Part shown: piece by piece, positions 50,815 to 57,522 of the stretch
Layout of the letters: each line of letters opens with the position of its first letter
How positions within the stretch are numbered: position 1 is the first letter of the stretch
NCBI GenBank assembly: GCA_944389145.1
Contig: CALXLH010000003.1
Span: 1-64,000, forward strand
DNA from: an uncultured Spirochaetaceae bacterium
GTDB taxonomy: Bacteria > Spirochaetota > Spirochaetia > Sphaerochaetales > Sphaerochaetaceae
Length of the DNA: 64,000 bases
Reading direction: 5' to 3'
Translations under genes and position numbers: made by a program
The notes under the pieces: model-generated
Database searches by the model: none
The model's input: the letters and a program-made list of their open reading frames with translations, nothing else
Told to the model about the DNA's origin: nothing

Positions 50815-51414
50815 TCAGTACTTATCCAGTCCGATGAGGAATATCTCGAAGGAATCGTCCCGTGAGGCCTTCGGCTTGAAGGCCTTTGCCTTCCTGAAGA
50901 GTCCTCTCATTGTCTTCAGGACCTCCTGCTCGCCGCCTCCCTGGAATATCTTTATCACGAGATTGCCATGCGGCTTGAGCTGCTCCTCTGACAGCATCAC
51001 GACCTGCTCCGCAAGGTATTCCGATCGCGTGGTATCCACGATCCTGTTGCCCGTCGTCATGGGAGCAGCGTCCGAGATTATCGCATCGTAAGGACCTTCC
51101 GCCACGAGCCTTGCCCTTATTTCCCTGGAGAATGCATCCCCTGTGATTTCCGTTACGGTAGGCGGTATCGGATCCAGCGATAGCGGATTGAGGTCGCAGG
51201 AGACGATCCTTCCTCTTCCCTTCAGGAGCTCGCGGTGCGTGTAGAGCGTCCAGGAGCCGGGAGCTGCGCCGACATCAAGCACCGTATCACCTGGCTTGAT
51301 TATCCTGTGAGCCGCATTGATCTCCTCAAGCTTATATACCGACCTGGCCGGATAGCCTTCGCTGTGTGCCTTCTTCGTGAAGAAGTCCGCCTTATCCCTT
51401 CTTGAAACAGCCAT
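50815..51414 (-). CDS. rlmE: 23S rRNA (uridine-2552-2'-O)-methyltransferase RlmE
   Basis: A 199-residue FtsJ/RrmJ methyltransferase. 'FFTKKAHSEGYPARSVYKLEEINAAHRII' holds the catalytic Lys, 'VLDVGAAPGSWTLYTHREL' binds SAM, 'AIISDAAPMTTGNR' has the Asp, and 'GNLVIKIFQGGG' the second Lys. It methylates U2552 in the A-loop of the 50S subunit and is often heat-inducible. The region upstream carries a small RNA terminator (51444-51492) on the same strand. Confidence 0.95.
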   Translation of the reverse strand: MAVSRRDKADFFTKKAHSEGYPARSVYKLEEINAAHRIIKPGDTVLDVGAAPGSWTLYTHRELLKGRGRIVSCDLNPLSLDPIPPTVTEITGDAFSREIRARLVAEGPYDAIISDAAPMTTGNRIVDTTRSEYLAEQVVMLSEEQLKPHGNLVIKIFQGGGEQEVLKTMRGLFRKAKAFKPKASRDDSFEIFLIGLDKY

Positions 51415-51443
51415 GCTCAGAGTCTAGAGCATTTCACGATATG

Positions 51444-51492
51444 AAAAAAGACGCCGGACGGATGAAAATGGGGTGGGAGAGTCCGTCCGGCG
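51444..51492 (-). terminator. Intrinsic terminator of small RNA C
   Basis: CGCCGGACGGA (minus, 51492-51482) pairs perfectly with TCCGTCCGGCG (51462-51452), followed by TCTTTTTT (51451-51444). Confidence 0.85.
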
Positions 51493-51530
51493 AATGTTTC
51501 ACGCAAAGGAGGTGAAAACTGTTGCTCTTT
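51444..51530 (-). ncRNA. Candidate small RNA C: sigma-54 promoter, anti-SD loop
   Basis: A predicted 87-nt leftward RNA starting at 51530 with AAAGAGCAACAG. Its first hairpin (TTTCAC 51517-51512 with GTGAAA 51502-51497) exposes CTCCTTTGC in the loop. The stretch UCACCUCCUUU (51515-51505) is identical to the universal 3' end of 16S rRNA. The second hairpin is an 11-bp GC-rich terminator stem whose loop is C-rich (CTCCCACCCC). No open frame. It is paralogous to RNA B, sharing the promoter, the 5' end and the motif. Inferred role: pairing with Shine-Dalgarno sequences. Confidence 0.7.
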
Positions 51531-51541
51531 ACCTAGTATTG

Positions 51542-51556
51542 GCAATACCCGTGCCA
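51542..51556 (-). promoter_or_regulatory. Sigma-54 (-24/-12) promoter of small RNA C
   Basis: TGGCACGGGTATTGC (51556-51542, minus) matches the RpoN consensus TGGCACG-N4-TTGC, with GG and GC exactly 10 nt apart. The predicted +1 is 51530. Confidence 0.75.
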
Positions 51557-51593
51557 AAGTCGATAGGCTACACGATAACTACATCTGCTACAG

Positions 51594-51627
51594 AAAAAAA
51601 ACAAAGACAGCTGAGCAGCTGTCTTTG
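51594..51627 (-). terminator. Intrinsic terminator of small RNA B
   Basis: CAAAGACAGCT pairs with AGCTGTCTTTG (11 bp, 51627-51602, loop of 4), followed by eight T (51601-51594, minus). Confidence 0.9.
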
Positions 51628-51669
51628 AATACACTAAAAAGGAGGATTGTTGAAAAAACTGTTTGCTCT
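51594..51669 (-). ncRNA. Candidate small RNA B: sigma-54 promoter, anti-SD motif
   Basis: A predicted 76-nt leftward RNA starting at 51669 with AGAGCAAACAGTTTT, nearly the same 5' end as RNA C. CCTCCTTTTT (51645-51636) lies in what should be an unpaired linker, directly before the terminator hairpin. No Shine-Dalgarno or open frame on this strand. It lies 139 nt upstream of RNA C in the same direction, each with its own promoter and terminator, so the two look like a tandem duplication. Function in translation control is inferred. Confidence 0.7.
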
Positions 51670-51680
51670 ACACACCCTAT

Positions 51681-51695
51681 GCAGGAAGCGTGCCA
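51681..51695 (-). promoter_or_regulatory. Sigma-54 (-24/-12) promoter of small RNA B
   Basis: TGGCACGCTTCCTGC (51695-51681, minus) matches TGGCACG-N4-TTGC with one change (CTGC); GG and GC are exactly 10 nt apart. The predicted +1 is 51669. Confidence 0.72.
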
Positions 51696-51780
51696 ACTTC
51701 GTTTTCTGGTACAAATTGCCGCGTCTGCGATACTTTTCCTATAAGATTGCTGTGAAAAAATGTAACAGTGTGAAGATCTT

Positions 51781-51815
51781 TGCCTAGCTGCAGGCAGGTA
51801 TCTTGGCCAAAGGCC
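51781..51815. promoter_or_regulatory. Candidate enhancer (activator) sites for the sigma-54 promoters
   Basis: Two dyads, TGCCT-N6-AGGCA (51781-51796) and GGCC-AAA-GGCC (51805-51815), lie about 112-146 bp upstream of the RNA B start. That is the usual range for sigma-54 enhancer-binding proteins. The activator is unknown. Confidence 0.4.
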
Positions 51816-51820
51816 GCTGG

Positions 51821-51849
51821 TTGACCTCTGCCTTTGCTCTTTGTACCTT
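51821..51849 (+). promoter_or_regulatory. Promoter giving a leaderless rhomboid mRNA
   Basis: TTGACC (51821-51826), 17 nt, TACCTT (51844-51849), then 6 nt to ATG 51856. No Shine-Dalgarno. Confidence 0.5.
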
Positions 51850-51855
51850 TTGGTA

Positions 51856-52482
51856 ATGCGCAACAGCATCATAAACAGGCAGTTCAGATATACGTTTTCG
51901 AATGCGGCTGTAGGGATCATCGCGGCTAATGTCGTGGTGTTCGGATTGACGTATTTTCTCTTTCCTCGTCTGATGTACGTCTTCTCCATGATTCCCTCCA
52001 TGATCATATATAGGCATTGGTATTGGCAGTTCGTCACCTATATGTTCATGCATGGGGGCATCTGGCATCTCTTGTTCAACATGCTGGCGCTCTACATGTT
52101 CGGATCTCCTGTGGAGCGGAAGATCGGGACAAGGGAGTTCCTGCTTTTCTACTTCCTCGTGGGCGTGCTTTCCGGTATTGCCAGCTTCATCGTCTACTAT
52201 CTTACGGGACGTAATGCGATACTCCTTGGAGCCTCTGGAGCGATCTACGGGGTGCTTCTGCTGTTCTCCGTGTTCTTTCCGTCCGCGGTGGTCCTTCTAT
52301 TTGGCGTGATACCGATGCGCGCGCCGATGCTCGTGCTTCTTTACTTCTGCATAGAGTTCTTCGGCTCGATGCTCTCCTCTGGCGGGGTGGGGCATGCCAC
52401 GCATCTCTTCGGGCTTGTCTTCGCGCTTCTTTATGTCACCATCCGCATGAGGATCAATCCTCTCAGGGCCTGGGGGCTATAG
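51856..52482 (+). CDS. Rhomboid family intramembrane serine protease
   Basis: A 208-residue membrane protease with six predicted segments. 'HGGIWHLLFNMLALYMFGSPVER' carries the conserved HxxxN, 'ILLGASGAIYGVLLLF' the catalytic Ser (GASG), and 'GVGHATHLFGLVFALLY' the catalytic His. It cleaves membrane proteins within the bilayer; the substrate is unknown. ATG 51856 is chosen over a TTG at 51841, which lies inside the promoter. The end overlaps the convergent adenosine deaminase gene by 6 nt. Confidence 0.92.
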   Translation: MRNSIINRQFRYTFSNAAVGIIAANVVVFGLTYFLFPRLMYVFSMIPSMIIYRHWYWQFVTYMFMHGGIWHLLFNMLALYMFGSPVERKIGTREFLLFYFLVGVLSGIASFIVYYLTGRNAILLGASGAIYGVLLLFSVFFPSAVVLLFGVIPMRAPMLVLLYFCIEFFGSMLSSGGVGHATHLFGLVFALLYVTIRMRINPLRAWGL

Positions 52483-53550
52483 CCCGGCCCGGATCTGTGC
52501 ATAGCGTCTCTTTATCGTATCGTAGATGAGCGAGAGCTTCCTATCGTGATGGCAGAACGCGCTCTTGGCTGCGTTTATGGTCAGCTTCTCGATATCATCA
52601 ATGTCGAGGTCATAGCATTCAGAGGCGATGGAAAGCTCCTTTGAGAGGGATGTTCCGCTCATGAGCCTGTTATCGGTGCATAGGAATACGCGGAAGCTGC
52701 TGCGGAAGAAGAGCGGGAACGGATGCGTCTCGTAGGTTTCGGCTGCGCCTGTCCCGACGTTGGAGGTAAGGCACATCTCCAGCGGTATGCGCTTATCGAG
52801 AACGAAGTGAGCGAGCGAACCCATCTTGACGATGCGTCCGCCATCGGTGACCATGTCATCAAGCAGCCTTGTCCCATGGCCTATCCTGTGCGCTCCGCAT
52901 ATCTGTATCGCCTGCCAGATCGATTCGGTCCCGAAGGCCTCTCCTGCATGGATAGTGATGTTGAAGTTCTTGCGCCTTATGTACTGGAATGCCTCGATAT
53001 GCTCCTTCGCTGGATGTCCGGCCTCATCTCCTGCGAGGTCGAAGCCGACAACGCCCCTGTCGGCATACGCCGTGGCGAGTTCCGCGACCTTCAGCGACAT
53101 TGCCGGAGGCTCATGCCGCATTGCGCAGAGTATCAGTCCGAATTCCGTGCCGGTACTCATCCGCCCTTCCGAGAGCCCATCAAGCACTGCCCGGACCACC
53201 TGATCAATCGTGAGCCCTCCTCTCGTATGGAGCGATGGCGCGAAGCGTATCTCCGCATATACCACGCCATCCGAGGCAAGATCCTCGATCTCCTCCCTGG
53301 CTATCCTCCTCAGCGCCTCCTCGTCCTGCATGATTGCGGTCGTGACGCTGAAGCTCTCAAGATAGAGGCTCAGGGACCTTCTCTCAGACCCTGCCCTGAA
53401 CCAGGCTGCGAGCCTTTCCGGCTCGGTTTCCGGCAGCTCTACGCCCCTTGCCGCGGCCAGGCTGATGATTGTCTCAGGCCGGATGGATCCGTCAAGATGC
53501 TCGTGCAGCTCCACCTTCGGAAGCCTTCTGATAAGTTCATAGGCGATCAT
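52477..53550 (-). CDS. add: Adenosine deaminase
   Basis: A 357-residue purine deaminase converting adenosine to inosine. Zinc and catalytic residues lie in 'LPKVELHEHLDGSIRPETI', 'ITIHAGEAFG', 'AHRIGHGTRLLDD' and 'FLCTDNRLMSGTSLSKEL'. It would salvage nucleosides, for example those released by the secreted 5'-nucleotidase at 18 kb. ATG 53550 is preferred because the fold starts there and CAGAAT lies 6 nt upstream; an in-frame ATG at 53565 and one at 53634 are alternatives. Confidence 0.93.
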   Translation of the reverse strand: MIAYELIRRLPKVELHEHLDGSIRPETIISLAAARGVELPETEPERLAAWFRAGSERRSLSLYLESFSVTTAIMQDEEALRRIAREEIEDLASDGVVYAEIRFAPSLHTRGGLTIDQVVRAVLDGLSEGRMSTGTEFGLILCAMRHEPPAMSLKVAELATAYADRGVVGFDLAGDEAGHPAKEHIEAFQYIRRKNFNITIHAGEAFGTESIWQAIQICGAHRIGHGTRLLDDMVTDGGRIVKMGSLAHFVLDKRIPLEMCLTSNVGTGAAETYETHPFPLFFRSSFRVFLCTDNRLMSGTSLSKELSIASECYDLDIDDIEKLTINAAKSAFCHHDRKLSLIYDTIKRRYAQIRAGL

Positions 53551-53644
53551 AAGAAGATTCTGCATTCTCTCTGCCGGGAACGCAAGAGCCGGCCTGAAAG
53601 GGGCAATATTGCACATATTGTGTAAGAAATGCATAGGTAACTTT

Positions 53645-53673
53645 TTGACATTGTTGCAGTTATCTGTGATAAA
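53645..53673 (+). promoter_or_regulatory. Promoter of the ankyrin-repeat gene
   Basis: TTGACA (53645-53650), 17 nt, GATAAA (53668-53673). It gives a leader of about 66 nt ending with GGAGG (53735-53739) 6 nt before ATG, a classical SD-led gene. Confidence 0.6.
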
Positions 53674-53745
53674 AAGCCTAATTCCGATATTATTTCACTT
53701 TACATTCCTTGCTATTCGGTGTGAAATCAGTAATGGAGGATTAAT

Positions 53746-54258
53746 ATGGCAAAGACTGCTGATTCCATCAATAAGAAGCTTCTCGCTGCCGCTATCAGCG
53801 CAACGAAGGCAAGGGATATCAAGGATCTTGTGGACAAGGGAGCTGATATCAACGCACACAACGAGTGGGGACTTACCCCAGTGATGCTTGCTGCGCAGTA
53901 CAATCATTCTGTCGCAGTGCTCAACGCGCTTATTGCCGCAGGTGCTGACATCCATGAGGCAGAGCCTAAGTACAGGTCGAATGCGCTTCATCTTGCTGCC
54001 AACAGCTCCAAGAACCCGAAGGTCATCGAGGCTCTTCTTGCTGCCGGTGCCAACATCGACGCAAGGAACTATCTTGGCGAGACTGCGCTCATCATGGCTG
54101 TGAACAGCAACGACGAGACGAAGATCTCCACGCAGCTCATCAAGAGCGGTGCAGATATCAACGCGCGTGATTATCAGGGACATTCCGTCCTTGACTATGC
54201 AAAGGCCGCAAAGAGGACCTATCTCGTAAATCTTCTCAAGGAGAAGGGCGCTATCTGA
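53746..54258 (+). CDS. Ankyrin-repeat protein
   Basis: A 170-residue cytoplasmic protein made almost wholly of ankyrin repeats: 'GADINAHNEWGLTPVMLAAQYN', 'GADIHEAEPKYRSNALHLAAN', 'GANIDARNYLGETALIMAVNS' and 'GADINARDYQGHSVLDYAK', four to five units with caps. Ankyrin repeats bind other proteins; no partner is evident. It has its own TTGACA promoter, strong GGAGG and a hairpin at its end, so it is probably well expressed and monocistronic. Confidence 0.9.
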   Translation: MAKTADSINKKLLAAAISATKARDIKDLVDKGADINAHNEWGLTPVMLAAQYNHSVAVLNALIAAGADIHEAEPKYRSNALHLAANSSKNPKVIEALLAAGANIDARNYLGETALIMAVNSNDETKISTQLIKSGADINARDYQGHSVLDYAKAAKRTYLVNLLKEKGAI

Positions 54259-54276
54259 GAAGGAGCGCTAAGCAGC

Positions 54277-55497
54277 ATGAAAGGCGCCTGCATGGCGCCT
54301 TTCCTGATTAGTGCCTTTAAGGTCATCAACATGATCATAAACCTCTTCGTCGGCATTTCCGTCGGAGCGAATGTCGTGGTATCGAACTGCATCGGATCCG
54401 GAAACGAGGAGAAGGCCCGCTCCGCTGCGCATAGCTCGATGCTGCTTGCCGCGATATGCGGCATCCTGATCCTATTCATCGGGCTGGCGGTGTCGGAGCC
54501 GGTGCTTACGCTGATGGATACGCCGGAGGATGTGCTCCCGTATGCCGTGCAGTACCTGAGGATCTACTCCATTGGCATGCCATTCATCATGATCTACAAC
54601 TTCGGAGCGTCGCTTCTGAGATGCATCGGGGACACAAAGCGACCTCTGATGTGCCTCATATTCTCCGGAGTCCTCAATGCCGGACTGAACATATTCCTCG
54701 TTGTCGTGTTCCATCTGGATGTGGCAGGAGTTGCGATCGCGACGGTCATCTCAAATGCCCTCAGCACTGCGATGGTCATCGTCTTCCTCCTTCGTGAGAA
54801 GAGCTATGTCCGCATCGAGATGAGAAGGCTGGCAATCAGGAGGCAGGACCTTTCCCGCATCCTCCGCGTCGGGGTTCCTGCAGGGCTCCAGAGCATGGTC
54901 TTCTCATTCTCCAATGTCTTCATCCAGTCCGAGCTGAACGGCTTCGGTACAGCTGCCGTGGCAGGTTCTGCCGTAGCGCTGAACTACGAGAACTTCTCCT
55001 ATTTCGTGATATCCGCATTCTCCCAGGCCGCGGTGACGTTCACAAGCCAGAACTATGGAGCAAGACGCTATGGCAGATGCCGCAGCGTTTTCCGCATCTG
55101 CATGTCCATGGCGGCGGTCTCGACGTTCATCATGAGCTGGGTGTTCATCCTCGGAAGGGGCTTCTTCTCCTCGATCTTCACATCAGACCCCGATGTGCTT
55201 GCCTATTCGGTCGAGAGGCTATCGATCGTGCTTCCGCTCTATATCCTCATCGTAACGTATGATACAGGCGGAGCTGCCCTCAGGGGATTGGGATACTCGA
55301 TGACGCCTGCTCTCTTCACGATCTTCGGCACCTGCGTCTTCAGGCTCTTCTGGGTCTATGTCATATGCCGCATATATCCGCGCTTCTCGATGCTCATGGC
55401 GGTCTATCCGATATCCTGGGCCATGACAGGAGCTGCGGTGCTGACAGCATATTTCATCCTTCGGAGGAAGGCATTCGCAAGGCCTTCAGCCTCATGA
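54277..55497 (+). CDS. 5'-truncated MATE family transporter gene
   Basis: 406 codons that match MATE transporters from the end of the first membrane segment onward ('VINMIINLFVGISVGANVVVSN' corresponds to the second helix). Complete family members have about 50-60 residues before this point with 'P..L....Y..vD...vG', and these are missing. The first codons (MKGACMAP) read through the hairpin that ends the ankyrin gene, so they are not native. The rest is open and undamaged ('GVPAGLQSMVFSFSNVFIQSELN' in the second half). It may be a recent 5' deletion or a pseudogene; GGAG lies 11 nt before ATG, so expression is possible. Confidence 0.75.
   Translation: MKGACMAPFLISAFKVINMIINLFVGISVGANVVVSNCIGSGNEEKARSAAHSSMLLAAICGILILFIGLAVSEPVLTLMDTPEDVLPYAVQYLRIYSIGMPFIMIYNFGASLLRCIGDTKRPLMCLIFSGVLNAGLNIFLVVVFHLDVAGVAIATVISNALSTAMVIVFLLREKSYVRIEMRRLAIRRQDLSRILRVGVPAGLQSMVFSFSNVFIQSELNGFGTAAVAGSAVALNYENFSYFVISAFSQAAVTFTSQNYGARRYGRCRSVFRICMSMAAVSTFIMSWVFILGRGFFSSIFTSDPDVLAYSVERLSIVLPLYILIVTYDTGGAALRGLGYSMTPALFTIFGTCVFRLFWVYVICRIYPRFSMLMAVYPISWAMTGAAVLTAYFILRRKAFARPSAS
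54279..54303 (+). terminator. Terminator hairpin of the ankyrin gene
   Basis: GAAAGGCGCC (54279-54288) pairs perfectly with GGCGCCTTTC (54294-54303); loop TGCAT. It underlies the apparent start of the truncated MATE gene. Confidence 0.7.
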
Positions 55498-56178
55498 ATG
55501 GGATTTCTTCTTCATCCTCCTGCCAATGATTGCAGGCAGGCTGTAGTAGGAAAGCTTCCTTGGCCCCGCCCAATTCTTGTCAGCTCCCTTTGAGATTGCA
55601 TCCATTGCGTTCTTGATATCTCCGATTGTCTTCTTGTCGATCATGTATGCCGATGATGAACTTATGTAGAGATAGAGGTATCTCTCATCCTCTCCTAGAT
55701 GCACAAGGCGGTCATATGGGATGGTCTCCTTATCATCGGCAAGGATCGTGAAACCATTGGCGGTGAAGAGATAATCGGTCTTTGGGAAATTTCCTTTCAT
55801 GGCAGCGATGACCTTGTTCGCACGATGCCTTGGTTGAAGATTGAGGCCTGTGGCCAAAAGGCATCCGAAGAGTATGCAGAGCGAGGCTACCACTAGCGAT
55901 GATTTCATTATAAAGCCGATGTAGATCAATATCAGGCCGCAGGCAAGTTGTGCTATTTTCTGCTTTATGCAGAACGTATCGTATTGCATCTTCGATAGCC
56001 TCTGAATAGTTTCTGCAGTATGCTGCATTGATCCCTTGATTGAATTCATAGTCTTATTTTTATATTCTCCCACCTTGTTTTCTGAGGTTTCGTATGCTGC
56101 TAGTATTTTGTAATAAAAGCAATTATCCGGCTCAATATTATAATCATTTGAATTGGATTTGGAATCCCGTAAGAACAT
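55492..56178 (-). CDS. YcxB-like membrane protein
   Basis: A 228-residue protein with two membrane segments near the middle ('IAQLACGLILIYIGFIM', 'VVASLCILFGCLLATGL') and a C-terminal 'PYDRLVHLGEDERYLYLYISSSSAYMIDKKTI', the signature of the YcxB-like family. Function unknown. Base composition is clearly more AT-rich than neighbours, so it may be acquired. The start is uncertain: ATG 56178 lacks a Shine-Dalgarno. It overlaps the end of the MATE remnant by 6 nt. Confidence 0.68.
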   Translation of the reverse strand: MFLRDSKSNSNDYNIEPDNCFYYKILAAYETSENKVGEYKNKTMNSIKGSMQHTAETIQRLSKMQYDTFCIKQKIAQLACGLILIYIGFIMKSSLVVASLCILFGCLLATGLNLQPRHRANKVIAAMKGNFPKTDYLFTANGFTILADDKETIPYDRLVHLGEDERYLYLYISSSSAYMIDKKTIGDIKNAMDAISKGADKNWAGPRKLSYYSLPAIIGRRMKKKSHS

Positions 56179-56225
56179 AGTATCTGTTTTTCATATAATC
56201 ATATGAGATTTTTGAGGATACTATC

Positions 56226-56242
56226 CTACAATTTTCGTAGGT
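56226..56242. promoter_or_regulatory. Inverted repeat before the catabolic operon
   Basis: CCTAC-N7-GTAGG lies just upstream of the first gene. It could be an operator or a small leader hairpin that touches the ribosome site. Confidence 0.35.
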
Positions 56243-56249
56243 GAGGAAG

Positions 56250-57476
56250 ATGGATAGCCGAACTAGACAATATTCCAATGGATCGATGTACGTAGAGGAA
56301 GCCAGGAAGCTGATTGTCAGGCCTGGTTCCTATGATGTCATCGTCGCGGGAGGCGGGGTTGCTGGAATCGCAGCTGCCGTCTCCGCAGCAAGGGCTGGAA
56401 GCAAAGTGCTTCTCGTCGAGCGCATGTATGCCGTCGGCGGCTTGGCGACGCTTGGGCTGATTACGATCTTCCTCCCGCTCTGCGATGGCAATGGCCATCA
56501 GCTGTGCTATGGGCTGGCGGAGGAGCTCCTGAGGCTCTCCATCAGCCATGGCTGGGAGCGGGATTACCCCGCGACATGGATGGAGGAATCCGAGCATGGA
56601 GAGGAGCGCTTCCAGGTGCGCTACAATGCACAGGTCTTCGCCCTTCTTGCAGAAAGGCTTCTGAGGAAATCCGGTGTGCAGATCCTCTATGGAACGCAGA
56701 TCTGCTCCGTCATCCGGAAGGATGACCGGGTTGAGGCCATAGTCGTCGAGAACAAGAGCGGCAGGAGCGCAATACCAGCGCGCATGTTCGTTGATGCGAC
56801 AGGCGATGCCGATCTCTTCTCCCTTGCAGGGGCTCCGACTGCGCTCTATGGAAAAGGGAACATACTGGCTGCATGGTATTACGAGACCCTGAACGGCCGG
56901 ACGACGCTCCATATGGTCGGAGCTGCCGACGTGCTTCCGAACGAGAAGGATACAATCGTTCCCGATGCCATCGAGATCGAGCGCATCTCCGGATTGGACG
57001 CGGCAGAGGTTTCGGAAGCGATCCAGCATGGACATGGCGTCATACTCGAGAAGTTCCTCGAGAAGGGCGGGGTGTCCGAAGAGCATAGCCTTGCGACGAT
57101 CGCAACGATTCCCCAGCTGCGGATGACCAGACGGATCATCGGAGCCTGCACGCTCGATGAAGCAGATGACCACAAAACCTTTGGTGATTCCATTGGAATG
57201 ACAGGGGATTGGAGGAAGCGCGGACCGGCATTCGAGATTCCCTTCGGAACGCTTCATGCACCATCGCTTTCGAACGTGCTTGCAGCTGGCAGATGCATCT
57301 CCGTCACCGATGCGATGTGGGATGTGGCAAGAGTCATACCACCAGCTATCGTCACGGGCGAGGCCGCAGGGCTTGCGGCGGCGCTCTTCGATGATCTCGG
57401 CAATGCTGATGTCGAGAAACTTCAGAAAAGACTATGCGGCCAGCATGTACGTCTTCACCTGGAAGATGTTCTTTGA
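56250..57476 (+). CDS. FAD-dependent oxidoreductase (FAD_oxidored family)
   Basis: A 408-residue flavoprotein. The dinucleotide motif 'YDVIVAGGGVAGIAAAVSAARAGSKVLLVER' is followed by 'MYAVGGLATLGLIT', typical of the PF12831 group, and a C-terminal 'NVLAAGRCISVTDAMWDVARVIPPAIVTGEAAGLAAAL' that closes the FAD site. Members oxidise hydroxylated or sugar-type substrates. First gene of the TRAP operon, which suggests it acts on the imported compound. Start: ATG 56250 after AGGTGAGG; GTG 56241 is an alternative. Confidence 0.88.
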   Translation: MDSRTRQYSNGSMYVEEARKLIVRPGSYDVIVAGGGVAGIAAAVSAARAGSKVLLVERMYAVGGLATLGLITIFLPLCDGNGHQLCYGLAEELLRLSISHGWERDYPATWMEESEHGEERFQVRYNAQVFALLAERLLRKSGVQILYGTQICSVIRKDDRVEAIVVENKSGRSAIPARMFVDATGDADLFSLAGAPTALYGKGNILAAWYYETLNGRTTLHMVGAADVLPNEKDTIVPDAIEIERISGLDAAEVSEAIQHGHGVILEKFLEKGGVSEEHSLATIATIPQLRMTRRIIGACTLDEADDHKTFGDSIGMTGDWRKRGPAFEIPFGTLHAPSLSNVLAAGRCISVTDAMWDVARVIPPAIVTGEAAGLAAALFDDLGNADVEKLQKRLCGQHVRLHLEDVL

Positions 57477-57522
57477 AGCAAAATGGATCTGCTGTAGCAG
57501 ATGCAATATAAAGGAGGAAAGG

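Noticed and set aside
51505-51534. A perfect rightward AAAGGAGGTGA followed by a TTG start and early stop, resembling a leader peptide
   Set aside because: It is the complement of the RNA C loop and yields only a four-codon frame.
51647-51787. A rightward TTG-start frame of about 45 codons behind AAAAAGGAGG, giving a basic peptide
   Set aside because: The apparent Shine-Dalgarno is the complement of the anti-SD motif of RNA B. The minus strand has promoter, conserved 5' end and terminator, which explain the segment better. A peptide cannot be fully excluded.
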